DNA of 56,826 bases from Terriglobales bacterium (GCA_035651655.1 DASRFG010000020.1:1-56826), one strand, 5' to 3'. Shown: positions 26,694 to 35,046, numbered from the stretch's first letter. A program made the numbers and translations. Notes: generated by a model not told the origin, from the letters alone.

Positions 26694-27701
26694 ATGCAAG
26701 AGTCGGCCAGCGAGGAACAGATTCAGCAGATGATTGATCATCTGGTGAAGATGGGCTTTGAAATCCACCGCAGTACCGGAGTGCAGCAGACGGTGCTGGG
26801 CGCGGTGGGAGCGCGCATTGACTTCGACGTGCGCGAACTGGAAGTGCTGCCCGGTGTTCAGCAGGTGCATCGCATCAGCTCGCCTTATAAGCTGGCCGGA
26901 CGCAGCTTCCGCCCTGAGGGAACCATAGTCAAGCTGCCGCTCGGCGTTCAAATCGGTGGCGATGCTGTCGTCATCATGGCTGGACCTTGTTCGGTGGAAT
27001 CCCGCGAGCAGCTACTTGCGGCAGCGGAGCAGGTATCAAAATCGGGAGCGCGGGTGTTGCGTGGGGGAGCCTTCAAGCCGCGTTCGTCGCCGTATTCTTT
27101 TCAGGGGCTGGGAGAAGACGCGCTAAAGTTGCTGCGCGAAGCGGGCGATAAGTTCAAGCTGTTGGTGATCAGCGAGGTCATGGAAATCTCGCAGATCCCG
27201 TTACTATTGCCCTACGTGGACATTCTGCAGGTCGGCGCGCGCAACATGCAGAACTTCAACCTGCTGCGCGAGTTGGGACGGGTACGCAAGCCGGTGCTCC
27301 TCAAACGCGGCATTGCGGCCACACTCGAAGAGTTGCTGCTCTCCGCCGAATACATTATGGCCGGCGGCAATTATGACGTGATCCTGTGCGAGCGCGGAAT
27401 TCGCACTTTTGAAACCTATACGCGCAACACCATGGACATTTCTGCGATTCCGATCATCAAGAAGCTTTCGCATTTGCCCATGACTGCCGATCCTTCGCAC
27501 GGGACTGGCCGCCGCGACAAGGTCGCGCCCATGGCCCGCGCCGCCGTGGCCGCCGGTTGCGACGCGCTGCTGATCGAGGTCCACCCCAGTCCCGATACCG
27601 CGCTTTCTGATGGCGCGCAGTCGCTTTATCCTGAACAGTTCCGCAAATTAATGGACGAGCTGCGCATCATCGCTCCCGCAGTGGGGAGAAAAATCGCGTA
27701 A
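26694..27701 (+). CDS. aroF: 3-deoxy-7-phosphoheptulonate synthase (DAHP synthase, class I beta)
   Basis: This 335-residue first enzyme of the shikimate pathway joins PEP and erythrose-4-phosphate. An N-terminal ferredoxin-like regulatory domain (about 1-75) resembles that of the Thermotoga enzyme, which mediates feedback control by Phe/Tyr. The barrel shows [68 protein letters not shown] and [12 protein letters not shown] with metal-binding His and Glu. It follows aroQ closely. The gene symbol is by family convention (aroF/aroG/aroA(G) naming varies). Confidence 0.95.
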   Translation: MQESASEEQIQQMIDHLVKMGFEIHRSTGVQQTVLGAVGARIDFDVRELEVLPGVQQVHRISSPYKLAGRSFRPEGTIVKLPLGVQIGGDAVVIMAGPCSVESREQLLAAAEQVSKSGARVLRGGAFKPRSSPYSFQGLGEDALKLLREAGDKFKLLVISEVMEISQIPLLLPYVDILQVGARNMQNFNLLRELGRVRKPVLLKRGIAATLEELLLSAEYIMAGGNYDVILCERGIRTFETYTRNTMDISAIPIIKKLSHLPMTADPSHGTGRRDKVAPMARAAVAAGCDALLIEVHPSPDTALSDGAQSLYPEQFRKLMDELRIIAPAVGRKIA

Positions 27702-27716
27702 TAATTCACCACGTAG

Positions 27717-27778
27717 ACAACAGAGAAACGCAGGAAATTGGATAAATAAAATCAATATTCCGTGCTTCCGTAGTGAAA
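27717..27778. repeat. Decayed CCAC-type imperfect palindrome before tyrA
   Basis: Left arm CACCACGTAGACAACAGAG begins at 27717; right arm TTCCGTGCTTCCGTAGTG ends at about 27775. The arms are imperfectly complementary and resemble the better-preserved copies at 28641-28724 and 29184-29259. It fills the DAHP synthase-tyrA gap. Confidence 0.5.
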
Positions 27779-27788
27779 ATATAACCCG

Positions 27789-28673
27789 ATGAACATTCGG
27801 CAGATCACCATCGTCGGCACCGGGCTGATCGGCGGGTCTTTCGCCCTGGCCCTTAAGAAGCACGGCTTTCGTGGACGCATCGTGGGCTGCGATCGTGAAT
27901 CGGTCCTGACACAAGCGCGGAAAATTGGCGCTATTGATGCAGCTGTCGCAGATCCAGCAGAGGCTTCGGTTGGAAGCGATGTTGTGCTCTTAGCACCCAA
28001 CGTAGGCACGATAATCGATCTCGTAGAGCGGCTAGGGCCGGTGATTTCGTCGGAAACTCTTCTCACCGATGTCGGTAGCACCAAGGCCGAAATCGCGGCG
28101 CGCGCCCGCGCTGTTTTCGGGAAGGATGCCGCGAACCGTTTTCTTCCCGGGCACCCAATGGCAGGCAAAGAGCACAGCGGAATCGAGAATGCCGACGCAG
28201 ATCTATTTGCCGGGGCAACTTGGGCGATTACGCCATTCGAGAACAACATTCCGGTGGGCAGCCCGGCCGCCGCTTTCCTCGATCTCGTACGCAGCGTAGG
28301 CGCGCACATACTCTCTATGGCACCCGATCGCCACGACTGGGCCTGCGCCTGGATCAGTCACCTGCCGCAATTGGTATCCACTGCGCTTGCGGCATCTCTA
28401 GCCAATGAATTCGCCTCCGATCCGGAAGCCCTCGAACTCGGCGGCCCCACGCTGCGCGATATGACTCGCGTGGCAGCCAGCCCCTATTCAATGTGGCGCG
28501 ATGTTGCGCTTACGAATCCATCTAACATTCAGGAGGCACTCCTGCGGCTAGAGCAAAGGCTCGCCCACTTGCGCGAAAATCTTTCTACTCGTGAGCTAGA
28601 GAGCGAGTTTGCTTCCGCCAACAAACTGCGAAAAACGCTCACCACAAAGAACACGAAGGGTCACAAAGAGTAG
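27789..28673 (+). CDS. tyrA: Prephenate (arogenate) dehydrogenase
   Basis: A 294-residue enzyme oxidatively decarboxylating prephenate to 4-hydroxyphenylpyruvate for tyrosine. The NAD-binding GTGLIGGSFALALKK is at residues 11-25; LLTDVGSTKAEI and LPGHPMAGKEHSGIENA carry the catalytic His region; SHLPQLVSTALA follows. There is no fused chorismate mutase or ACT domain. The last ~12 residues (TTKNTKGHKE) are encoded by the left arm of an intergenic palindrome, so the native C-terminus was probably shorter. It ends the aromatic amino acid cluster. Confidence 0.94.
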   Translation: MNIRQITIVGTGLIGGSFALALKKHGFRGRIVGCDRESVLTQARKIGAIDAAVADPAEASVGSDVVLLAPNVGTIIDLVERLGPVISSETLLTDVGSTKAEIAARARAVFGKDAANRFLPGHPMAGKEHSGIENADADLFAGATWAITPFENNIPVGSPAAAFLDLVRSVGAHILSMAPDRHDWACAWISHLPQLVSTALAASLANEFASDPEALELGGPTLRDMTRVAASPYSMWRDVALTNPSNIQEALLRLEQRLAHLRENLSTRELESEFASANKLRKTLTTKNTKGHKE

Positions 28674-28724
28674 TCACAGCACGTTGCATTGCGAACCTTC
28701 GTGTACCTTTGTGCACTCTGTGGT
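28641..28724. repeat. ACCACAAAGAACACG imperfect palindrome overlapping the tyrA end
   Basis: Arms of about 30 bases at 28641-28670 and 28696-28724 are imperfect inverted copies beginning ACCACA(A/G)AG. The left arm supplies the last codons and the stop of tyrA. It belongs to the same family as the copy at 29184-29259. Confidence 0.7.
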
Positions 28725-28737
28725 AAAGAATTGAGAT

Positions 28738-29172
28738 ATGCCCGAAGTGCCTTCGCAGTCGGCGATCATCCTCTACGATGGCGTCTGCGGGCTGTGCAAC
28801 CGCTTTAACCGGTTCATCCTCTCTCGTGATCGCCACGACCGTTTCCGGCTCGCCTCGCTGCAGAGTAATTTTGCCCGCGACTTGCTACAGCGGCACGGAT
28901 TGTCGCCCGGCAACCTTGATACCGTCTATCTCGTGCTCGATGCCGGCACTCCCCAAGAGAGGTTTTTCGGCCGATCGGAGGCAGTGGTAAACATCATGCG
29001 CCGCTTGGGGCCATTCTGGCGTGTTCTTGGTGGAGCATTCGCTTTGCTGCCGCGGTTGGTTCGTGATTGGCTCTACAACCTGGTGGCACGCAGCCGATAC
29101 CGTATTTTCGGACGCTACGACGTCTGCCCGCTTCCTTCTGAAAAGGATGGTCGCAAATTCATCGAAGTTTAG
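28738..29172 (+). CDS. DCC-family thiol-disulfide oxidoreductase (DUF393)
   Basis: A 144-residue thioredoxin-like protein with the hallmark YDGVCGLCNRF (DxxCxxC) near residues 13-23. FRLASLQSNFARDLL and RSEAVVNIMRRLG, then the ARSRYRIFGRYDVCPLP end, match the DCC/DUF393 family. A putative dithiol redox role is family inference; physiological partners are unknown. There is no signal peptide. It lies between two copies of the local palindromic repeat, which may isolate it transcriptionally from tyrA and the CoA-transferase. Confidence 0.88.
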   Translation: MPEVPSQSAIILYDGVCGLCNRFNRFILSRDRHDRFRLASLQSNFARDLLQRHGLSPGNLDTVYLVLDAGTPQERFFGRSEAVVNIMRRLGPFWRVLGGAFALLPRLVRDWLYNLVARSRYRIFGRYDVCPLPSEKDGRKFIEV

Positions 29173-29183
29173 TAATAGTTCTA

Positions 29184-29259
29184 ACCACAGAGGACACAGC
29201 GAAACATGAAGTGTTACTTGCCTTGCTTTGCGTGTTTAATCTCAGTGCTCCTCTGTGGT
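29184..29259. repeat. ACCACAGAGGACACAG imperfect palindrome
   Basis: The left arm starts ACCACAGAGGACACAG (29184) and the right arm ends CTCCTCTGTGGT (29259); the terminal 11 bases are perfectly complementary and the inside is looser. It could fold into a hairpin in RNA and act as a transcript end for the DCC gene. This is the best-preserved member of the family in the window. Confidence 0.75.
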
Positions 29260-29315
29260 GAACTTCTTGTGCCCGTTTGCGTTGGCATCGCGCTCAACCG
29301 TAGAATCGCCCTCTT

Positions 29316-30011
29316 ATGAACAAAGTAGTTGCCAATGCCGAGGAGGCCATTCGCGACATCCAGGATGGCGCCACCATCATGATTGGCGGTTTCGGCCTCT
29401 GCGGCATCCCGGAAAATCTGATCCGTGCCCTGCTGAAGAAAGGTGTGAAACGGCTGACCACCATCAGCAACAATGCCGGGGTGGATGGCTTCGGCGTGGG
29501 ACTGCTATTGGCTGCCGGCCAGATTCGCAAGCACATCGGGACCTACGTGGGCGAAAACAAGCTGCTGGAAGAAATGGTGCTCACCGGCAAAATGGAACTC
29601 GAACTGGTGCCGCAGGGTACATTTTCCGAGCGCATGCGCGCCGCCGGCGCGGGAATACCCGCCTTCTACACTCCCACTGGAGTCGGCACGGTCGTGGCGG
29701 AAAATAAAGAAACCCGAGAATTTGGCGGCCGCATGTATCTGATGGAGCATTGTCTGCGCGCCGACTTCGCCCTGATCAAAGCCTGGAAGGGCGACAAGTG
29801 GGGCAACCTGGTCTATCGCAAAACAGCGCGCAATTTTAATCCCATGATGGCGATGGCTGCCCGCGTCACCATTGCCGAAGTCGAGGAGCTAGTGGAGGTG
29901 GGCGAGCTGGATCCTGATACCGTGCACACCCCCAGTGTTTTCGTGAAACGCATCTTCCAGGGCGAGGCATACGAAAAGCGCATTGAGAAACGCACCGTTC
30001 GCAAGGCTTGA
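29316..30011 (+). CDS. scoA: 3-oxoacid CoA-transferase, subunit A
   Basis: A 231-residue alpha subunit of a succinyl-CoA:3-ketoacid or related CoA-transferase. MIGGFGLCGIPENLI near residue 22 is the CoA-binding signature, followed by TTISNNAGVDGFGVG, QGTFSERMRAAGAGIPAFYTPTGVGT and a C-terminal VEVGELDPDTVHTPSVFV. It moves CoA between succinyl-CoA and acetoacetate (family function; the exact substrate is not determined). The beta subunit gene lies 540 bases downstream, separated by two small ORFs and a repeat, which is unusual because these genes normally abut. TAGAAT at 29301-29306 lies 9 nt before the ATG with no ribosome-binding site. Confidence 0.94.
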   Translation: MNKVVANAEEAIRDIQDGATIMIGGFGLCGIPENLIRALLKKGVKRLTTISNNAGVDGFGVGLLLAAGQIRKHIGTYVGENKLLEEMVLTGKMELELVPQGTFSERMRAAGAGIPAFYTPTGVGTVVAENKETREFGGRMYLMEHCLRADFALIKAWKGDKWGNLVYRKTARNFNPMMAMAARVTIAEVEELVEVGELDPDTVHTPSVFVKRIFQGEAYEKRIEKRTVRKA

Positions 30012-30041
30012 GTCGCGGCTTCGGGATGCAAGGAGGCACGC

Positions 30042-30128
30042 GTGAGGACTCGACATTGGTTGCTGCTTGCTGTTCTGGTAATGGTAGTGATCTGGATGAT
30101 CCTGGGACGCACCACTCCCGCACACTGA
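30042..30128 (+). CDS. 28-residue single-span membrane peptide
   Basis: A small ORF, GTG 30042 to TGA 30126-30128. It has an excellent ribosome-binding site (AGGAGG, 5 nt before GTG). The peptide starts MRTRHW, continues with a run of about 16 hydrophobic residues (LLLAVLVMVVIWMILG) and ends RTTPAH, so it would be a one-pass inner-membrane peptide with a positive N-terminus. It is 30 nt after scoA and 3 nt before the next small gene, so likely in the same transcript. I know no family for it. The strong translation signal is the main support. Confidence 0.6.
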   Translation: MRTRHWLLLAVLVMVVIWMILGRTTPAH

Positions 30129-30131
30129 ACT

Positions 30132-30413
30132 ATGCCCGCGCCTGACAGCACCGTGGAGGAGGTTCGCACCAGCGTGCTCCGCTATATCCGCATGTACGAA
30201 GAAGGCGGTCTTACGCTGGGCGATCTGGGCGCCGAATTGGCGGTCATGGCGCCGGCTTACGATGAGGCCATGGGCGGCATTGAGGACCACTTCGGCGAAT
30301 TGCTGGCGACGGCCTACAAGTACCACGCCGAGTCGCACGCTGACGCCCGCACCTCATACGAAGAACTGGAGCGAGTGTTGACCCAGTTCAGGCGTACAGA
30401 AGCCGCCTGGTAG
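30132..30413 (+). CDS. Small hypothetical protein between scoA and scoB
   Basis: A 93-residue acidic, helical protein without membrane segments (M-P-A-P start, then EEVRTSVLRYIRMYEEGGLTLGDLG). I recognise no family. The start overlaps closely with the stop of the membrane peptide (3-nt gap), suggesting translational coupling. Codon use is like that of its neighbours. Its position within the CoA-transferase unit may mean an accessory role, but there is no direct evidence. Confidence 0.65.
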   Translation: MPAPDSTVEEVRTSVLRYIRMYEEGGLTLGDLGAELAVMAPAYDEAMGGIEDHFGELLATAYKYHAESHADARTSYEELERVLTQFRRTEAAW

Positions 30414-30444
30414 GATTTAGGATTGACGTATTGAAACCTTGAGA

Positions 30445-30539
30445 GATTGAGTCATTGATACTCTGAGCCATTGCCAGTCGGCCGCCACAACCCGGAACCA
30501 ATCACTCAATGCCTCAATCCTTCAATGATTCACTCAATC
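30445..30539. repeat. GATTGAGT-type imperfect palindrome
   Basis: Left arm GATTGAGTCATTGATACTCTGAGCCATTG (30445-30473) and right arm CAATGCCTCAATCCTTCAATGATTCACTCAATC (about 30507-30539) are gapped inverted copies with internal ATTGA/TCAAT redundancy. It lies immediately before scoB. It is a different family from the CCACAGAGG palindromes. Confidence 0.65.
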
Positions 30540-30549
30540 GTAAAAAATC

Positions 30550-31233
30550 ATGGCCACGACTTCCAAAGTTCCTAAAGATGTCGAAAAACGCGACCGTATC
30601 GTGAAGCGCATCGCCCGCGAGCTGCGTGATGGCTTCTACGTCAACCTCGGTATCGGCATGCCCACGCTGGTAGCCAACTGCGTCCCCCAAGGGATGGACG
30701 TAATCTTGCAAAGCGAGAATGGAATGTTGGGTATTGGACCGTTCCCCCTCGAGGGGCGGGAAGACGCCGACCTTATCAATGCCGGCAAAGAAACGATTAG
30801 CGAAATTCCCGGCACTGCCTACTTTTCCAGCGCTGATTCTTTTGCCATGATCCGCGGCGGCCACATTGATCTGAGCGTGCTGGGCGCGATGGAAGTAGAT
30901 GAAAAAGGCAATCTGGCCAACTGGATGATTCCCGGCAAAATGGTGAAGGGAATGGGCGGTGCAATGGACCTGGTAGCCGGCGCCCGGCGGGTGATTGTGG
31001 CCATGGAGCACACCACTCGCGAGGGTCAGCCAAAAATTTTGAAGAAATGTAGTCTGCCGCTGACCGGAGTGAGAGTGGTAGATACCATCGTCACGGAAAT
31101 GGCGTACATTCGCGTGACCCCGACTGGACTTGTGCTAGAAGAAATCGCGCCTGGCTTGACCGCCGACGATGTTCAGGCCGTCACCGAGCCCACGCTGATC
31201 CTCAGTCCCGAGCTGAAAACCATGCAGGGCTGA
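30550..31233 (+). CDS. scoB: 3-oxoacid CoA-transferase, subunit B
   Basis: A 227-residue beta subunit pairing with sco[18 protein letters not shown] near residue 36 and the catalytic glutamate motif [14 protein letters not shown] near 60 are present; [27 protein letters not shown] is a conserved block. [26 protein letters not shown] and a C-terminal [14 protein letters not shown] complete it. It is the donor of the active-site Glu that carries CoA. The upstream palindromic repeat separates it from the small ORF; whether it reads from the scoA promoter is open. Confidence 0.95.
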   Translation: MATTSKVPKDVEKRDRIVKRIARELRDGFYVNLGIGMPTLVANCVPQGMDVILQSENGMLGIGPFPLEGREDADLINAGKETISEIPGTAYFSSADSFAMIRGGHIDLSVLGAMEVDEKGNLANWMIPGKMVKGMGGAMDLVAGARRVIVAMEHTTREGQPKILKKCSLPLTGVRVVDTIVTEMAYIRVTPTGLVLEEIAPGLTADDVQAVTEPTLILSPELKTMQG

Positions 31234-31244
31234 GATGGCGTGAT

Positions 31245-31502
31245 TTATGCTGCGCTTCGCCGGCTGTTGCTTCCCGCCTGTGCGACCGCTTCCAAGGCGT
31301 CCAGCGGATCCTCAAAGCCGCACGCGGTGCTCAAAGCGGAAAAAAGCTCATCGTATTCCGCCTCAGGCAGGCTCTTGAAATCAATTTTGTCATCGATCGT
31401 GCGGTATAGATCCACAAATCTTTTGATCCGTGCCGCCGGCTTCTGCTCTGGCTGTATTAACTTCAGCATCGCCAGAAGGTCTTTAATTTGTTCCGACTTC
31501 AT
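31245..31502 (-). CDS. Small hypothetical protein
   Basis: An 85-residue, soluble, mostly helical protein of unknown family on the minus strand, convergent with scoB. MKSEQIKDLLAMLKLIQPEQK begins it and a charged tail SNSRRSAA ends it. It has no signal peptide, membrane segment or metal motif. A plus-strand ORF overlaps it but has a less protein-like composition. Coding status is moderately supported. Confidence 0.5.
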   Translation of the reverse strand: MKSEQIKDLLAMLKLIQPEQKPAARIKRFVDLYRTIDDKIDFKSLPEAEYDELFSALSTACGFEDPLDALEAVAQAGSNSRRSAA

Positions 31503-31642
31503 TGCTGGTGTACCTCAATTCTATCTTTATATGACGTCCAGTAACTGATGCTAACGGGTCTGGACAGGATACAAGAAGTCGCGCCCCAGCAGAAGCGTGA
31601 CCAACTATGTAACCCTGGTTATTCAAGCAATCATGGACGCCG

Positions 31643-32077
31643 TCAGATCGCCCTCGGCGCCTGCTGCTCAGAGTCCGCTTGCAAGTCAATTGCTTTGCGA
31701 GACATACCCCCTACCCACTGGTCCCGCCGCTGTGATTCCGTGCCACCGTCCGCTTCATTCCCCTCTCTGCGGGCGCCACGAAATTCCTGCATCGCATCCC
31801 TGACGCGTCGCCGGGTGGTCTTGCCATCCGCAGGCGCGAACAAAAGGCCCAGGCCTAGGCCTATTCCCATCCCCGCCAGCAGACTGGGCACTCGCGAGCT
31901 CTTTGAGCGCTTGTGCTGAAAGAGATCAGCGTGGCGCTCTAGCTCCTTTCTTCCCTGCCGATAGCGCTCCCGTGCAGCAACCGTGGCACGCTTCGCTCTC
32001 GTTTCCACATCATCGCGAAGCCTATCGAGGTTCCTGGACTGCAAGAAGTTAGCGACAAACCTGAGTAGCTGTTCCAT
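31643..32077 (-). CDS. YtxH-like membrane-associated protein
   Basis: A 144-residue protein from ATG 32077, where AGGAG sits about 7 nt upstream; a longer frame beginning at 32113 is less likely. The N-terminal half is a charged helix with Arg/Glu repeats, probably coiled coil. At about 75-105 there is one hydrophobic glycine-rich segment, LLAGMGIGLGLGLLFAPADGK followed by TRRRVRD, which is the YtxH/general-stress pattern. The C-terminal tail is Arg, Glu and Gln rich. YtxH proteins are stress-associated in Bacillus; the role here is unknown. Confidence 0.7.
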   Translation of the reverse strand: MEQLLRFVANFLQSRNLDRLRDDVETRAKRATVAARERYRQGRKELERHADLFQHKRSKSSRVPSLLAGMGIGLGLGLLFAPADGKTTRRRVRDAMQEFRGARREGNEADGGTESQRRDQWVGGMSRKAIDLQADSEQQAPRAI

Positions 32078-32207
32078 TGCACTCTCCTGAATCGGTGACC
32101 TCGCTCTTAACAAGGTTCAGACTTAACACGGTCAAGAGTTGGATTTGAAGGTTACGTCTTGTGGGAATAGAAGCGGTCCGAGCGCTTACAGCTGCAAGCC
32201 TCGCAAT

Positions 32208-32420
32208 CTAAATATTGACTCGTGCCCGTCCCGACGACCGCAACAGGCGCGCCGGGAATGTGAGCATCGCCCAGAGAAGCTCCAACACACCATCAACGGC
32301 GATCCCAACAATGCGGAACGGTAACAGGACCAGCCACACCAGTGGATACAAAAACAGCGCGAGCAGGGCCAAAGGCCAGCACAGGACAAAAAGCAAGCAC
32401 CAGAGAAGAAAAGTCAGCAC
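32208..32420 (-). CDS. Small two-span membrane protein
   Basis: A 70-residue protein, almost all hydrophobic, from GTG 32420 (GGGAGAGG 6 nt upstream). Segments LTFLLWCLLFVLCWPLALLALFLYPL and LVLLPFRIVGIAVDGVLELLWAMLTF form two helices, with a basic tail SSGRARVNI. No family is recognised. The reading frame extends upstream into mtnA, but that part is not needed. It lies 46 nt after the mtnA stop and may be transcribed with it. Confidence 0.6.
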   Translation of the reverse strand: MLTFLLWCLLFVLCWPLALLALFLYPLVWLVLLPFRIVGIAVDGVLELLWAMLTFPARLLRSSGRARVNI

Positions 32421-32466
32421 AGGTATCCTCTCCCTTAAGTACGCGCCATCCTCTCTTAAGGTTCCG

Positions 32467-33516
32467 TCATGCTGCGCTGGCTGAATCGGCCTGACTGCGC
32501 AGGGACTTCTCGTAAGGCGCGCGCGCAATGCCACGCTCGGTGACGATGGCGGTAACGTATTTCGCCGGGGTCACATCGAAGGCTGGATTCTCCACCCGCA
32601 CACCTTCGGGGGCGATTGCTTTGCCCGCAATGTGAGTCACTTCCCGGCTGGACCGCTGCTCAATGGGAATCTTGCTACCATCGGGGGTTTCCAGATCAAC
32701 CGTCGAAAACGGCGCCGCAACATAAAACGGGATGGCATGTTCTTTGGCAAGTATGGCCAGAGTGTAGGTGCCGATTTTATTGGCCACATCGCCGTTTGCG
32801 GCAATTCGGTCCGCGCCCACGACCACTGCGCCAATTTTCCCTTGCTTCATCATGGCTCCCGCCATGTTGTCCGAAATAACCGTCGTCGGAATGCCATCCT
32901 TCATCAGTTCCCATGCCGTCAACCGCGAGCCCTGCAAAAACGGACGCGTCTCATCCGCAAACACCTGGAGCTTCTTGCCTGACTCAACCGCCGCCCGTAT
33001 CACACCCAGCGCTGTGCCATAACCGCACGTCGCCAGGGCGCCTGCATTGCAGTGCGTCAGAACGCCACCGCTCGCCGGCATGAGCGTTGCGCCGTGCTGC
33101 CCCATGGCTTCGTTGGCGGCAATGTCTTCCAGATACATGCGCTGTGCTTCCAGGATGAGTGCCTGCTTGATCTGCTCCACCGGAAGTTCAGCCGCAGCCT
33201 CGAACTTGTCGCGCATGCGGCGGATGGCCCAGAAAAGATTCACGGCAGTGGGGCGCGTCTCCGCTATAGCATCGCAGATTTCATCAAAATTGCGGCGCAG
33301 TTCAGAAACGTGATCGCCCTCCGCGTCCCGCGTTCCCAGAGCAACACCCATGGCTGCCGCTACACCTATCGCCGGCGCCCCGCGCACCACCATCTTACGA
33401 ATGGCATCTGCTACTTCTTCGTATGTCGCGCAGGTAACGTAGCTCTCTTCCGACGGAAGCTTCGTCTGGTCAATGAAGCGCACGCCTTCGTCGGTCCATT
33501 CCAAGGTCTTGACCAT
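32467..33516 (-). CDS. mtnA: S-methyl-5-thioribose-1-phosphate isomerase
   Basis: A 349-residue enzyme of the methionine salvage pathway converting methylthioribose-1-phosphate to methylthioribulose-1-phosphate. [17 protein letters not shown] is the substrate-binding block, followed by [24 protein letters not shown] with the catalytic Cys. [39 protein letters not shown] with the catalytic Asp, and [14 protein letters not shown] are the eIF2B-like family hallmarks. It lies 24 nt after pyrE. No other mtn genes are in the window. Confidence 0.96.
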   Translation of the reverse strand: MVKTLEWTDEGVRFIDQTKLPSEESYVTCATYEEVADAIRKMVVRGAPAIGVAAAMGVALGTRDAEGDHVSELRRNFDEICDAIAETRPTAVNLFWAIRRMRDKFEAAAELPVEQIKQALILEAQRMYLEDIAANEAMGQHGATLMPASGGVLTHCNAGALATCGYGTALGVIRAAVESGKKLQVFADETRPFLQGSRLTAWELMKDGIPTTVISDNMAGAMMKQGKIGAVVVGADRIAANGDVANKIGTYTLAILAKEHAIPFYVAAPFSTVDLETPDGSKIPIEQRSSREVTHIAGKAIAPEGVRVENPAFDVTPAKYVTAIVTERGIARAPYEKSLRSQADSASAA

Positions 33517-33540
33517 CAGCTCGATTCTCGTGACATTCGA

Positions 33541-34134
33541 TTAGGCAGTCCGGCCGGACGATGCCAGTTTCTCACCCTGGCGCACGTGCTCACGCCGCAC
33601 ATCATTCGCGGTAAAAATTGAAACGAAGGGCGCAGGTTTAGCAGCCCGCTCCACATTGACTCGTCCATCGGCCTCTTCACGCTCAACCAGGCACATCACT
33701 CCGACGATTTCGAATCCGAATTCGCGCGCCGCCTCAATTGCCTGTACGGTTGACCCTCCTGTAGTACACACATCATCCACAATGACGACCCGCGCGCCCC
33801 TTTCCTGGAACCCCTCTATACGCTGCCCTGTGCCATGTTGTTTCTCCGCCTTGCGCACCAGAAAACCGCTTACTTCGCTACTCACCACCGCTACCGCGCT
33901 GACAATTGGATCCGCTCCCATGGTGAGCCCGCCAACCGCGAGCGGCTTCCACCCACGGGTTTTGATCTCATCCCAGAACACCTGTCCGGTAAGGCGAGAG
34001 CCCGCAGCATCGAGGGTAGTGGTGCGGCAGTCTACGTAGTAGTCACTGGTCCCACCCGAAGACAGCTTGAATTGTCCCAGCCGGAACGACTTCTCCGACA
34101 AGATGCGCAGCAGTTGCTCTCGCGCAGACGGCAT
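33541..34134 (-). CDS. pyrE: Orotate phosphoribosyltransferase
   Basis: A 197-residue type I phosphoribosyltransferase making OMP from orotate and PRPP. SSGGTSDYYVDCRTTTLD matches the substrate loop, VGGLTMGADPIVSAVA the flavour-specific hood, and VVIVDDVCTTGGSTVQAIE is the PRPP-binding motif. The segment RKAEKQHGTGQRIEG is the flexible catalytic loop. It lies between a CPBP protease gene and mtnA on the minus strand; the three may form an operon. A compact dyad lies just upstream. Confidence 0.95.
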   Translation of the reverse strand: MPSAREQLLRILSEKSFRLGQFKLSSGGTSDYYVDCRTTTLDAAGSRLTGQVFWDEIKTRGWKPLAVGGLTMGADPIVSAVAVVSSEVSGFLVRKAEKQHGTGQRIEGFQERGARVVIVDDVCTTGGSTVQAIEAAREFGFEIVGVMCLVEREEADGRVNVERAAKPAPFVSIFTANDVRREHVRQGEKLASSGRTA

Positions 34135-34161
34135 AAGGAATTAACATAACACGGCAGGGTT

Positions 34162-34179
34162 AGTGGCCAGTTGACCACT
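34162..34179. promoter_or_regulatory. Compact dyad between CPBP gene and pyrE
   Basis: AGTGGCCA (34162-34169) and TGACCACT (34172-34179) are inverted with one mismatch and a 2-nt centre. It is 4 nt beyond the CPBP stop and 27 nt before the pyrE start. It could be an operator or a small hairpin. No U-run accompanies it. Confidence 0.3.
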
Positions 34180-34182
34180 GCC

Positions 34183-35046
34183 TTAGCGCGCCAGCCGCTC
34201 CAGATGACGGAAGTGGTCACTCGCGATGTAGAGCATCACCGAGAGCGTCAGGTTATAGCCAATGTGCACCAGCATGCTGGCGGCAACAGACTTGGTGACC
34301 GCGCGCACGGTGGTCAGCGCCAGGCCTACGATGAAGAGCACCAGCAGTGGACCCCACGATTTGGCAAGCTGCAACGCATGTAACAGGGCAAATGGCAACG
34401 CGGTTAATATGACTCCCCAGAGCACGCCCAATCGCCTGGCCAGCACCGGATAGAGAAGCCCACGAAAGAGCAGTTCCTCCATGAAGGGCGCTACGGTGAC
34501 ACTGAACAGCGACATCACGTACGCGTCCCGCGCCGTCCGGAAGAACTGATCAATGGGAAGCTGCTTGGGGATGGGCAGCAGCGCCGAGATCAGTTGGCCA
34601 GCGATGGCCAGGATCACGCCCACGGCAGCGAACCCCAGCCATCCTGATTGCGGCCAATTCCAGCGGATTGCCGTCCAAAAGGGTGCTCGACGCTCCCGGG
34701 TGATCAGCAGGTACATGAACCCAAAAACCACCACGTAGGCCAGAAACTGTGCCGGCAGGATCAGCAGCACGTTGTGCGAAATCTCATCAGGCGATGTCCG
34801 CCTGAGCATTCCCAGGCGATGTGCAACCACCACCACGCCGACGCTGAACACCGCCAGCGTGACCACCATCATCAATGCAATGCGCAAAACATCCCAGCCA
34901 CTAAAGGGGGGATCTTCGGGACGCGGCGCCGTGATCTGGGGGGCCGCAGCGGGTGACGGCCACTCAGGAATCGAGTTGGTCGGTGGGGACGACAACTTCT
35001 GAATGTACACGAATCCCAAAAGGCCGGAAACGATATGCCACATCAA
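34183..35046 (-). CDS. CPBP family intramembrane metalloprotease
   Basis: A 287-residue membrane protein with about seven spans. The CAAX-protease/bacteriocin-processing motifs are all present: EELLFRGLLYP (motif 1, EExxxR), ALPFALLHALQ (motif 2, FxxxH), and VHIGYNLTLS (motif 3, HxxxN) at the C-terminal end. The N-terminus has a Pro-rich cytosolic stretch between the first and second spans. Substrates are unknown; some relatives process peptides or give phage or bacteriocin immunity. It is upstream of pyrE in the same direction. Confidence 0.9.
   Translation of the reverse strand: MMWHIVSGLLGFVYIQKLSSPPTNSIPEWPSPAAAPQITAPRPEDPPFSGWDVLRIALMMVVTLAVFSVGVVVVAHRLGMLRRTSPDEISHNVLLILPAQFLAYVVVFGFMYLLITRERRAPFWTAIRWNWPQSGWLGFAAVGVILAIAGQLISALLPIPKQLPIDQFFRTARDAYVMSLFSVTVAPFMEELLFRGLLYPVLARRLGVLWGVILTALPFALLHALQLAKSWGPLLVLFIVGLALTTVRAVTKSVAASMLVHIGYNLTLSVMLYIASDHFRHLERLAR

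Noticed and set aside
31240-31548. 102-codon plus-strand ORF opposite the 85-residue gene
   Set aside because: Low-complexity, Ser-rich product without a ribosome-binding site; the minus-strand protein looks more natural.
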